64,000 nt of DNA from Todiramphus chloris collaris (lineage: Eukaryota; Chordata; Aves; Coraciiformes; Alcedinidae), in assembly GCA_025345505.1 (NCBI GenBank), contig JANVCC010000010.1:43551772-43615771 (forward strand), given 5' to 3'. Positions within the stretch are counted from its first letter, which is position 1. Each line of letters begins with the position of its first letter. Below, piece by piece: positions 10,034-20,200 of the stretch. The translations under genes were made by a program, and so were the position numbers. The notes beneath the pieces are model-generated. The model was not told the DNA's origin and did not search any database. It saw only the letters and a program-made list of their open reading frames with translations.

Positions 10034-10335
10034 ATTGAGATACTAGGATTGTGGCACAGTTTTTGTCTTCTGTTCATCTATTACTTTTCCTTGACAAAAT
10101 GAACTTAGGTTATACACACAATGCAAATGAGGTTAGTTTAAAATTGTTACAAAGTCATGTCCTCCACAAACTCCAATAGTAATTATGGATACAAATTTTA
10201 TAAACCATCTCCCCTGGACTTTTTACAAAATTGACTGTGTTGCTCTCCTCCTGTGCAAAGCAAAAAGATTGATTTAGTTCAAAATAAAATTCTTCTGATA
10301 GCTGTATGATTTTTTTTTTTGTGGAAATTCACATT
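10034..10335. other. Unique AT-rich spacer between CR1 copies
   Basis: No gene seen. Ends in a T run (10310-10320) just before the minus-strand CR1 tail. Confidence 0.5.
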
Positions 10336-10440
10336 ATCACAATGATAGGGTTTGGAAGGGACCTCTGGAGATCATCTAAGGACCTCTGGAGATCATCTAG
10401 GGACCTCTGGAGATCATCTAGTCCAACCCCTCTGACAAAG
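10336..10440 (-). mobile_element. CR1 3'-tail fragment with triplicated 20-bp unit
   Basis: On the plus strand GGGTTTGGAAGGGACCTCTGG marks the reversed CR1 3' UTR. The unit GGACCTCTGGAGATCATCTA occurs three times in tandem (about 10361-10422), where ordinary CR1 copies have it once. AGTCCAACCCCTCTG follows. A second CR1 3' end begins at about 10441, so this is a separate short insertion or a remnant of one. Confidence 0.82.
10361..10422. repeat. Tandem triplication, 20-21-bp unit, within a CR1 tail
   Basis: Three near-identical units of GGACCTCTGGAGATCATCTA with A/G differences only at the junctions. Because they lie within a single CR1 3' UTR, the simplest reading is local tandem duplication after insertion. 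Confidence 0.9.
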
Positions 10441-10700
10441 CACAACAGAATAGAATTACTGAGGCTGGAAAAGACCTCTGAGATCAAGTCCAGCCTATGA
10501 CCCAACACTACCACGTCAGCTAGACCATGGCACTAACCACATCCAGCCTTTCTTTAAACACATCCAGGGACAGTGACTCCACCACCTCCCTGGGCAGTCC
10601 ATTCCAATGCCTGATCACCTCCTCTATCAGGAAGTGCTTCCTGATATCCAACTTTAACCTCCCCTGGCACAGCTTCAGGCCATGTCCTCTTGTCCTGTGA

Positions 10701-10898
10701 CTAGTTGCCTGGGAGAAGACCCCCAGACCCCACCTGACTACAACCTCCCTTCAGGTAGTTGTAGAGAGTGATAAGGTCCCCCCTGAGTATCCTCTTCTCC
10801 AGGATAAACAACCCCAGCTCCCTCAGCCTCTCCTCGTAAGACTTTCCTTCTAGTCCCTTCACCAGCCTCGTTGCTCTCCTCTGGACCCGCTCCAGCAC
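10701..10898 (-). pseudogene. CR1 ORF2 C-terminal fragment
   Basis: Reads [20 protein letters not shown] and then [20 protein letters not shown] and LYNYLKGGC, the conserved end of CR1 ORF2 downstream of reverse transcriptase. Frameshifts before and after separate it from the rest of ORF2. No function. Confidence 0.88.
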
Positions 10899-11141
10899 CT
10901 CAGTATCCTTCTTGAAGTGAGGGGCCCAGAACTGTACACAGTACTCAAGGTGTACTCACCAGTGCTGAGTGCAGAGGGAGCATCACACCTTAGTCCTGCT
11001 GGCCACACTATTCCTGATACAAGTCAGGATGCCATTGGCCTTCTGGGCCACCTGAGCACACTGCTGGCTCATATTCAACTGGTTGTCAACCAGCACTCAC
11101 AAGTCTCTCTCCAGCGGGCTGCTCTCCAGCCACTCCTCCCC

Positions 11142-11528
11142 TGTAGCATGCAGGGACGGACTCTGACAGCATAGACAATATGGTTGTAATCAGAAGTCAC
11201 TTTATTAAGTGCAACAAGCTATATTTATACACAAGACAATACTGATCACGTACCCAGGTCACTTCTAATTGGCCCCACACTCAAACCCAGAGTCTGTCCA
11301 TGCTCACTTCAAACATTTTTAATTGGCTGACTATTCTCTTGGTTTTCTTCCTTCAGCACCCTGTTTTTCTCCTCATCCTCCTGTTTTGACAGGTGCTTCT
11401 GCTTTTCTCATCCTTAGTCTTATCTTCTCAAGGTCAGGGAAGTGGTGTCTGTTTTTTGGCCTTGCAGGTCTTAGCTTAACTACTTCTAGCTAACAACTAT
11501 TTCTGTTCTACTCTTATCAATCCCTACA
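11142..11528 (-). mobile_element. Solo LTR inserted in a CR1 (class II type, 6-bp duplication)
   Basis: 387 bases with inverted ends TGTAG...CTACA. On the minus strand it reads TGTAGGGATTGATAAG at the start, TATAAATATAGC near the complement of 11217-11230, AATAAAGTGACTTC (polyadenylation signal) near the complement of 11200, and a CA end. It is flanked by CTCCCC (11136-11141) and CTCTCC (11529-11534), a 6-bp target duplication with one mismatch. A length near 390, a single TATA box and 6-bp duplications fit avian class II (alpha/beta-like) LTRs. No internal viral sequence remains, so the provirus was lost by LTR-LTR recombination. Confidence 0.88.
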
Positions 11529-12236
11529 CTCTCCCAGTCTGTAGTGCTGCATGGGTTTATTGTGGCCAAAGCACAGGACCCTGCACTTGGTCCTGTTGAA
11601 CTTCATGCTGTTGGCCTCGGCCCATTGACTCAGCCTGTCCAGGTCTCTCTGCAACATCCTCCTACCCTCCAGCAGATTGACACGCCCTCCCAGTTTGGTG
11701 TCATCTGTGAATTTACTGAGGGTAGACTCAAACCCCACATCCAGGTCATCACTAAAGATATTGAAAAGAACGGGGCCCAGTACTGATCCCTGGGGTACAC
11801 CACTGGTCACCAGACACCAACTGAATGCAGCACCATTCACCACCATTCTCTGGGCCTGGTCATCCATCCAGTTTTTAACCCAGTGAAGGGTGCACCTGCC
11901 CAAGGAATGGACTGCCAGCTTTTCCAGGAGGATGCTGTGTGAGACTGTGTCAAACGGTTTGCTTAAGTTGAGATAAAACACATCCACAGACTTCCCCTCA
12001 TTCACTAGGCAGGTCATCCAGTCATAGAAGGATATGAGATTGGTCAGGCAGGACCTTTCTTTGCTAAACCCATGTTGGCTAGGCCTGATCCCCTGGTTGT
12101 CTTCTATATGTTGTTTGTTGGCACTAAGGATGATCTGCTCCATAACCTTGCCAGGCACTGAAGTCAGGCTGACAGTCCTATAGTTACCCAGATCCTCCTT
12201 CCAGCCCTTCTTGTGGATGGGAGTCACACTGGACAA
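11529..12236 (-). pseudogene. CR1 ORF2 reverse transcriptase fragment
   Basis: About 235 codons of LINE reverse transcriptase: [20 protein letters not shown], the motif A region [11 protein letters not shown], motif [17 protein letters not shown], motif C-like [10 protein letters not shown], and the [24 protein letters not shown] end. In CR1 motif A normally has an Asp (YLDFSKAFD); here that catalytic Asp is Asn. Motif C keeps DD. The open frame runs a few codons into the inserted LTR, where it stops. Adjacent upstream (12240-12497) is the preceding piece LNPNKSMVPDGIHPRVLREL, separated by a stop and frame break at about 12238. Inactive. Confidence 0.92.
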
Positions 12237-12239
12237 CCT

Positions 12240-12480
12240 TCAGTCATGTGCGACCTGCCCAGTTAGCCAGGACTGGTGATAAATGGAGACTGGCTTAGCC
12301 AGTTCTGACACTAGTTCTCTCAGCACCCTAGGATGAATCCCATCTGGAACCATGGACTTGTTGGGATTTAAGTAGCACAGCAGGTCACTAACTACTTTCT
12401 TCTGGATTACAGGAGCAGTATTCTGCTCCCCATCCCCGCCTACCAACTCAGGACCCCAGTTGTCCTGAGGATATCTAGTC
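12240..12480 (-). pseudogene. CR1 ORF2 fragment upstream of the RT core
   Basis: Contains DLLCYLNPNKSMVPDGIHPR and VLRELVSELAKPVSIYHQSW, the conserved start of the CR1 reverse transcriptase region (N-K-S-x-x-P-D-G-I-H-P-R-V-L-R-E-L). The match to CR1 fades toward 12480, marking the 5' truncation. Confidence 0.88.
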
Positions 12481-12801
12481 ATTTTGTTAAATTGCAACAG
12501 AGTTAATGTTCGTTAAAGGGCTACTGCTTTAAGAGTGATGGTCCACTGTGTAACTGTCAGTAAGAGATGTGTAAACTTTATCTTTTTTCATTTCACAGGG
12601 TCTGTGGCATATTTCTTCTTTTAATCTTGTTTCAAGAATCTTATGTAAATATATAATTGTAATATTAATTTTACTTGAAACTGCAGAGTTTTATATATTT
12701 TATATGTAATAATCTGAGTTCTTAGTTCAGTGGGAATTAACCAAAATCAGGAATTCCAAAGATGGGAATCAGTTCCATACTAGATATCTTAATTTAGATG
12801 C
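12481..12801. other. AT-rich spacer
   Basis: No gene or repeat seen. It ends with GATGC (12797-12801), the left copy of the target duplication of the next LTR. Confidence 0.6.
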
Positions 12802-13060
12802 TGTTGTGGTTTATCCCCATCTGGCAACTAAGCACCACACAGCTGCTTGCTCACTCCTTACCACATCCCTCTCCCTGCTCCCAGGCTGCAGCACACCTAA
12901 ATCATGCACATTCCCTACCCCAGTCAGACCTCCCCTTATATAGTGGGCATGTGGTCTCTATGGTATTGAATATCCCATTGGCTGATTGGTTGGCTATCCC
13001 AGCCATGGCCCCTCCCAGCAACTTGTGAAAATTAACACTATCATAGTTGAACCCAGAGCA
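12802..13060 (-). mobile_element. Compact solo LTR with perfect GATGC target duplication
   Basis: 259 bases from TGTTGTGGTTTATCC to CCCAGAGCA. On the minus strand the start (TGCTCTGGGTT, then GATAGTGTTAATTTTC) and end (GGTGCTTAGTTGCC, then GGGGATAAACCACAACA) match the pattern of the avian LTR at 44906-45496 and of common bird ERVL-type LTRs. A TATATAAGGGG promoter box lies near the complement of 12936-12946. The flanks are identical, GATGC at 12797-12801 and 13061-13065, a 5-bp duplication as expected for ERVL-type integration. It is much shorter than the 591-bp relative; the middle region is missing. Confidence 0.93.
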
Positions 13061-13065
13061 GATGC

Positions 13066-16000
13066 CTATGTGCATTATATCCTCACATAGGTTTCTAGTA
13101 TCATTTTGGATGTCCTAAAGTATTTGAGATAGCTTCATGGAGTTGGTAGGTAGGACATAGGCTCTATGGGAGATCTGTGTTCTTCAGAAGAGAAATCATC
13201 TCAAATAGTATGCTGCGGTCAGCTGACTGAAATCATTTGTCGATACAAGTAACAACTTAAAAAGCTATACATCTAAGAAACTATGAGGTTTCTAATCTAT
13301 GATGAGCATGATCACTCCTTTCACTACCTGCATGTATTAGATTTCCACTGTTTCTACCAGGAGTTTGAGCACTTGAGTGCTAACAGATACTCTCCCCTGA
13401 TCACATCAGAAGTTGAATTTCACTGCAGGGCTTAGAGTTATTACATTTTCTGCAGTGACGCAGAAAACCATAGAGATTCAGAAAATCATCCAGATCCAGA
13501 GCTGCTTATCTTCCAAGACCAAACAAGAACAGATACATCATCCTGGCATGAATCAGACTGAATTGATTCAAAAAGATAGTGAACTTTTTGTCAACCCCAG
13601 CTTGTTTTTCTGTTAGCAATGCAGAATTGTAATGAGATTTGCCCAGGTTGAGGCTTCAGTGCAAACTTTTTCACAGTACTATCAAAACTATCTCAGTAAG
13701 AAACAGAAAAGGGTCAATCATTTAGTTATGGAAGAAAAAGGACATGAGGGACAGTTGCTTCAGAATGAAAATGTATCTTTTTCTTTTATTTTTTACAGAT
13801 TTACAAGATTTGTAATTTACTCTCAGATTAAAATCCTGAGTCAATTTTCTTTTATTCATATGCTTGTGCATATTAGTCTGTGTAAGAAAGATATAGGAAT
13901 TCCAAGTAGTGAACTGGAAATGAAGGGATGGACTGCATAGAGAGTCTGCATGAATTACCCAGTGTGTGGGCAGACAAGGAGACGACAGCATGTTAGAGGC
14001 AACAATTTTAAGAGCACCTTATGGACTTAATTACTGAAGTTCAAAAAGTCTTCAAAAGCCAATTAGAACTGGTATTTGTAATAGCTAAAGCAATTAATAT
14101 GGAAATATAGCAAGAATAAGCCTTTTATTTTTAAAACTCTGAGGAATTCTTTTTTACAGGTCTTTCAAATCACTTTCAGAAATTTGGAAAGAAAATTGAA
14201 TGGGGATTTCCTGCTGTTGTGTAAAATAAACAGAACATTTTTCTGCATGGGTAACACACTGTAGTTTCAACACTCCATACTGAAATTTCATATCTGAATG
14301 AAACAAAGGTTACAGGAAAGGTATAACTGGAGACTACTAACAGTCATTAGCTAACAGCACATGAGAATCATTTACACTGAAAGATTATTATTGTCTTTTA
14401 ATAACCTTATTAAGGCACTATCAGACAGACAAGAGCTCTTAAAGTGGGAAAAATATAACAGAACATTTAATTTCATCTATTTGGAAACTAGATTTAGCAG
14501 AGATAATGATGGAAGGATGTGGTTTTTGCTGTATCAAAGCAGTAATACGAAGTGTTTATTACTTTGTCTAGAGCAGGATCATTTAAAAAAAAAAAAAAAA
14601 AAAAAAGTCTGATAATGAATCTCATTATTGTCTTTGTAACCTCAAGTGCATTCCAGACTTGATGTCTGTTACACTATCAGGTACTGAGGCAGCAGAAATA
14701 GAACAGTATTAGCAGAAATGCATGTAAGTTAATTTCAGAAAAGGGCAGAGGTCTCTTCATAGCTGTTTCCATCTTTCTTTTAAGATTATAGCTAAATATA
14801 TTCTTTGAAGAACTCTGTGAAATACCTTCTAGCACTCTATTGCAAAGTGAAGAAATAAGAGATGCCACAGTTTGTATTTTTTTCAGGTTTGTCTTTTTCA
14901 GTGAATCTATTGGATGTGCTGTCTGAATAAAATATACCAGCCTCTGTCTAGTGTTTACAAAGGCAAATTGTAACTTTCACTATAGTCAGCTAGTATTTTC
15001 CAGTATGATCTGCAGGTTTCATCATTTAATGAGATCTACAGGAGACTACAATGGCACAAGCATATATCCAAAGGAGCACTTACAAGAAAACACCGAAGTG
15101 GATGAAAAAGTCAATCATTCCTGACAAAATCAAGGATATCACCTATGGTTAATTAGATTTAGTGCATTCCTTGGACATCTGTTAACTTGAGTGTGTTTGG
15201 GTAAATATTCTTGGTTTATCTAATTTAGCATATAACATTGGATATAAATGCTCTACAGCATAGCAACATATTTTTGTACTTGTCTTATTACTTTTTGGGA
15301 AATCTACGATTTCAGTATGTTCCTAGTTGAGAAAATCTGATTTATACTTTAGACATTTGGCCTGTATGAAAAGTTTTCTACCTTTGAATGATTTTCACAG
15401 TGAGTCAGTGAGTAGCATAAAAACAGAACTGTCATAACAGGAAAGATTATCTCTTTCCAGTGCTGAAAAGCATACATGAAATATGCTGGAAAATAAACAC
15501 TAAATGATTTTCCATAAATACAGACATATACACGTTTGCATGGTGTCAGAGCATGTTTGAGAACTCATAAATAAAATTTGGAACTAAAAACTAATTTCCC
15601 TGGAAACTGTATGTGTTTCAAAGGCAAAACCTATGTTTAATCTTTCGCTCTTTTTTCAGCATAAAGCCAAATGTTCTGTTTGCTATTTTTGTGACAAAAA
15701 ATATATTAGGGAAGATCCTAAGCTGGCCAGTACAGCCATCAGGGTTTATATCAGCTGAAGACTTAGACCATTTTTCTGTGTTCTTGATTTAGCAAGGCTT
15801 CATTGTATTCTGTTGACCACCTTTGTTTAACCATTCCCATTCAAAGCACACAGATTACAATAGGAAGCTCCCAAAATAATAATTATTAAAAAAAAAAAAA
15901 AAGATTAATAAAATTGATATTATTCTAGATCTGTCTAGTTCTCTGTTCTCAGTTTTAATGTGGAACTTCATGACAACTTTATTAAATCTGTTCCCTGATG

Positions 16001-17034
16001 GTGGAACAATCAAGTATTGATTAGTCCAAAAGCATTAAGTATGACCTAACAGTCTGTTGCTTAAGGAGTACACTTTGGATGAGAAATCCTCGCTGCACTG
16101 CACTACTTTTTCAATCTATGCTAAGCACAGGCATTGGAAGTTCCAGGGTAAACCACATTCTGCCAGGGATACTATTTTCATGGGAGATGGGTGTTTGAAT
16201 CTCCTGGTCCTGAAGACAGAAACCCAGTGCAAGAGAAAATACCTAACCACTGAATTATTGGGCAAAACCAAAGAATAATGCATTCCATTTGGAAGTTTCC
16301 TGTGAAAAGAAAGAACTGCCTTACTTTCCAGTTTTAAAAAGAGCTTAGGAGCCTAAAAAGGATTCAGTAGTTTTTATGCTGTATGGAAGGAAACTTTAAA
16401 TTAGGTACAGATATCATTCATATTCCTCCCTCAGAATTTTTTATTAATTTCCTTTTGATGTTTACCCAGCATGCTGGCACTAACGTATTCCATCCATTTC
16501 AAATGCCTAACTCCATTTACTATGTTGCTAGGGTAGCTGTCTTCCTCAGGGTTATGAATTCTTCCAACTGCCCATGTCCCATTGACAACATGTTTTCAAT
16601 ATGGATCGTGTGTTTACTTCTTTAATATTGATGAGAACAGGAATGAGATCTCAGAATATTAAAAAATACAGTAATTTCTGACAGTCAAAATCTTTCCTCA
16701 GTTTTTCTATGCTGTTTCTGTACTATCACTCAATGGTCCTACACATCTTCTGTAAATCAGACACTGAAATGACTAAGGTAAAAAAATAAATCTCAAACAA
16801 GGGTTAGTTTTTAGTAGGATCATTCTATTTGAACTCAAGCTCCATGAACTACTATAGTAGTGTGAAAGTGATGGCAAACTTGAGTCCAGACAAAGAATGG
16901 AGAGTGAAGGGGAAGGACAGAGGTGGGAAATTTTCACTTGTCTTTGCAGCCAAAGTCAATAGTTGACAGAACTTTGGCACAAATGCCTTTTTCTCTGTGG
17001 TGAGAAATATTTCCATGAAAGAAATTTAATCTAT
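13066..17034. other. AT-rich intergenic or intronic sequence
   Basis: No supported gene. Contains A runs (14585-14606 and about 15888-15902). Small open frames here (13413-13616, 13632-13940, 16057-16278, 16383-16625) have no recognisable domains. Confidence 0.6.
14585..14606. repeat. Poly(A) run of 22 bases
   Basis: Uninterrupted A. No retroposed source recognised upstream. Confidence 0.9.
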
Positions 17035-17290
17035 GATCACAGAATCATAGAATCACAGAATGTTAGGGGTTGGAAGGGACCTCTGGAGATCATCTAGTCC
17101 AGCCCTCTGTTAAAGCAGATTCACTCAGAGAAGGTTGCAAAGGGCCACATACAGCTGGGTTTTGGGTATAACCAAAGAAGATGATTTCACAGCCTTTCTG
17201 GGCAGCCTGTTACAGTTCTCTGTCACCTTCAAAATGAATAAGTTTTTCCTTACATTAAAGTTTTTTTTTATGATCCTTGTCCTTCAATGG
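17035..17290 (-). mobile_element. CR1 LINE 3' end fragment
   Basis: Left end ATCACAGAATCATAGAATC is the reversed CR1 tandem tail. GTTGGAAGGGACCTCTGG and ATCATCTAGTCCAGCC follow. The CDS-proximal part is diverged (TTTCTGGGCAGCCTGTTACA). Short 5'-truncated copy. Confidence 0.92.
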
Positions 17291-20200
17291 CAGTGATTTA
17301 ACACACATCTACAGAAGATTGTGAAGTAGTTAAATTTGTTATTTGTGCTGTGTTACACCATGTCCAATTCCTATTAAGATGAATTGGTACTTCTTTTACA
17401 CACATATCAGATGTATACTGAAGCTACTTTTGTCAGCTCTGAGGATTTACTTGATTCAGTTGGTAACATGTAGAAATAAATGACTGAGCAGTTGTGGAAA
17501 TTTGGGATTACTTTTCCAATGTCTTTTATAAACATGAAATCTTGTAATTTTGGATAAAATCCAGGAGACTGTCAGTTACTTTGCAAATCTTAAACATATT
17601 TTTTTAAAGTATTAAATAACTCTGAAATCCTCATTTCACTGTTCTAAATTATTGCTGCAAATAATTGTCTGAAATCATTGCATTCACATAAACACAAAAA
17701 AATAAACTATCATGGTTTTTGAAACACTGTATATTCCGAAATTGTTATGTCTAAAAGAACATCAATAACAAGCCATAAAATCCAAACAGGATACATAGCT
17801 TCTTGATATAGATTTCAAATGAGCATTTTGAGAGGGAAAAGTCTGGCTGAAGTTTAAGGGAAATTCTGCACTGTAGTATTATACTGTTCTCAGTGTAAGA
17901 ACATCTGAACCATCCCATGTAGTATCCTATCATTATACAGTTTATTTGACCTACATTTGGCTCAACATTAATTCTTGGCACTTCTGGTCTTGGTTATGCA
18001 ATAGATTATGCTGTCAGTATATGGTAAGAGTTTACAACAAAAGCTGCACCTGGGCTTTGAAGAAATCTCAATAATGGGTATTGTAACATAGTTTTATGTT
18101 TATAAGCTGTAACAAAATGTTTCTAGATGAGAGCAGCTAGAATATGTCAGACAAACTTTGTTGAAGGAATGGAAACAGCTTAAGCTGATTGTTTTCCAGA
18201 ACAGTGTCACATTACAGAGTTTCCCACCGTATCTTAATTACCACCAATTCCCACCAATCTTAGTTGTCAAATTAACCTTGTCTCCTTTGAACCATCAATA
18301 ATACTTTGTCTGAAGTCCATGATCTTCTCTGATGAGATGGTAGTCATAATGTCTCCACTGGGAGAAAACATCCAAAAAGTCACTTTGGAAACACACATAT
18401 GTTTTCAACAAACTCTTCTGCTCCCTGTGCACATCACATTCTGAAAAAAGAAGTTTCCATCTGTATTTACAAAGAAATATGAAAGATGAAAGCTAGCCAA
18501 GATGCCAAAATGTATATACAGCAGAGGGATAAGCCAATGTTTATGAAATTCATTGCACACCTTTTACAGTGACTGTGTTATAATATTAAAACAAATATTC
18601 CTTATTTCATGAATAGTCTCAGAACAGAGAATATGCATTGTCCTACACAACACTACATGTGGAAAAATCCAATAATAAAAATTTGGTTAGATGCAGCAAA
18701 GAAGATATTTTCTACACTATGTACTAATGTTTTCTGTAAAGCAATCCTCTTTATAGGAAATGAGTTCATGTTATCTCAGTTTTGTTGAATTTTGTAATTT
18801 AATTACTTATAATTTGAATTTTCATATCTTGATCACAGCTTTGTAAGCAAGATGGAGAAACCTGAGACAAGTGGTTTTTTTTCAACAGTGTTGAGAATGA
18901 GTACAAAGAAGATTACAATAACTGTGGAAATAAAAATTATCAGACCTAAAGAAAAGCTCTGTGAAGGTGTTCTGCAGTCCTCAAGCCAAAAAGAAAAACC
19001 ACCCTGAATGAACTGTGATGAAGTCATCATCAATGCAATAAGCTCCCAGCCCCCAATCTTTAAATTAGCATGAATGCAATCAAAACCCAAAACATGTGAA
19101 CTACGAGGGTTGCTTCCTTCTATATTGTTACTGTAACTTAGTGACCAGTTCCTCATATTTTGAAATAAATAAATTGTCCTCTTTCAGAGGACACTTAAAT
19201 AAATTTGGAATAATATGAAATGAGAAGATGGATTATTCTGTAGCCCTCATGAGGAATCAGTTTAATCCCTGAAGCCTGAAATGTGATTACTCACATCATT
19301 GTCTTAGCTTGCGTAGCAACAAATTTTAATAGTGTCTGCAAAGCTATCCAGTCATTTGTTAAATCTAGTCACCTAGATGACCTCCTGTAGAAAGTTTTCT
19401 CCACATGTTGGTTATACTTGTGTTTGGAAAGATCTCCTTTTATTTGTAATACATTTATAGCTGTTTAATTTTATCATATGTCCTCTTCTTTCCTATGATA
19501 CACTCAAATTTGCTTTCATTAAAGTTAAAGGAAGCTTTGCCTTTGAGAGTACTATTTGTAAGGATTACACATTTATTTCCAGATGCTTCTTCTGAACTCA
19601 CTTATAAAGCTGTCTAGTACAAAGGAAGTTCATTTCTCTGAGCTTGATTCACAGACTATTGAAATGACTGATTTCAGTGTGGGCTGGATTATATCCTTTT
19701 TTTCAGGAAATATTCGAGAAGGCTTCACATAAACATACTTATCTATCCTTTTTCTATATCAGCTAAGATGACATTCTGAGGACTTATGAATTTAAAACTG
19801 ACTGAAGAACAGCAGTTTCAAAATGCAGATACTAAGATACAACAGAAATGTGGTTTATTCTTTTCTGAAAACAGTAAAAAGGAAAAATTCTTGATTCAGT
19901 TAATGACTGTAAATGAGGTAAAAATGTCAAAGATGGTCATGAGTTCATTTGATGTCTGAGTTCTCTGCTTCACAGAAAAAAAATTGCAATATTTTATCCT
20001 GCTTAGTATGCTCAGTAACTTCTACCATGTGAAGCCTATTTCTGTCTTTACTTGAATAAAAAGACATAGACAAATCCTGTTAGTCACCAAACTAAAACCA
20101 AGCTAAGCATGACTGAGTGCTTCCACAGTGTACCAGTGAAGTGATAAAACACAGTTGAGTCATTCAGTTACACTTTATTTCTTAATGACTTGCATTTATT

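Larger units (their letters stand above)
10441..12480 (-). mobile_element. CR1 LINE, 5'-truncated, split by an LTR insertion
   Basis: A long minus-strand CR1. Its 3' UTR is at the left (10441-10560), then the ORF2 C-terminal region (10600-11141), then an unrelated 387-bp LTR (11142-11528), then the reverse transcriptase region (11529-12480, read leftwards). CR1 sequence resumes smoothly across the LTR, apart from its 6-bp duplication. The 5' end is truncated near 12480, before the endonuclease domain. It is an immobile copy. Confidence 0.93.
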
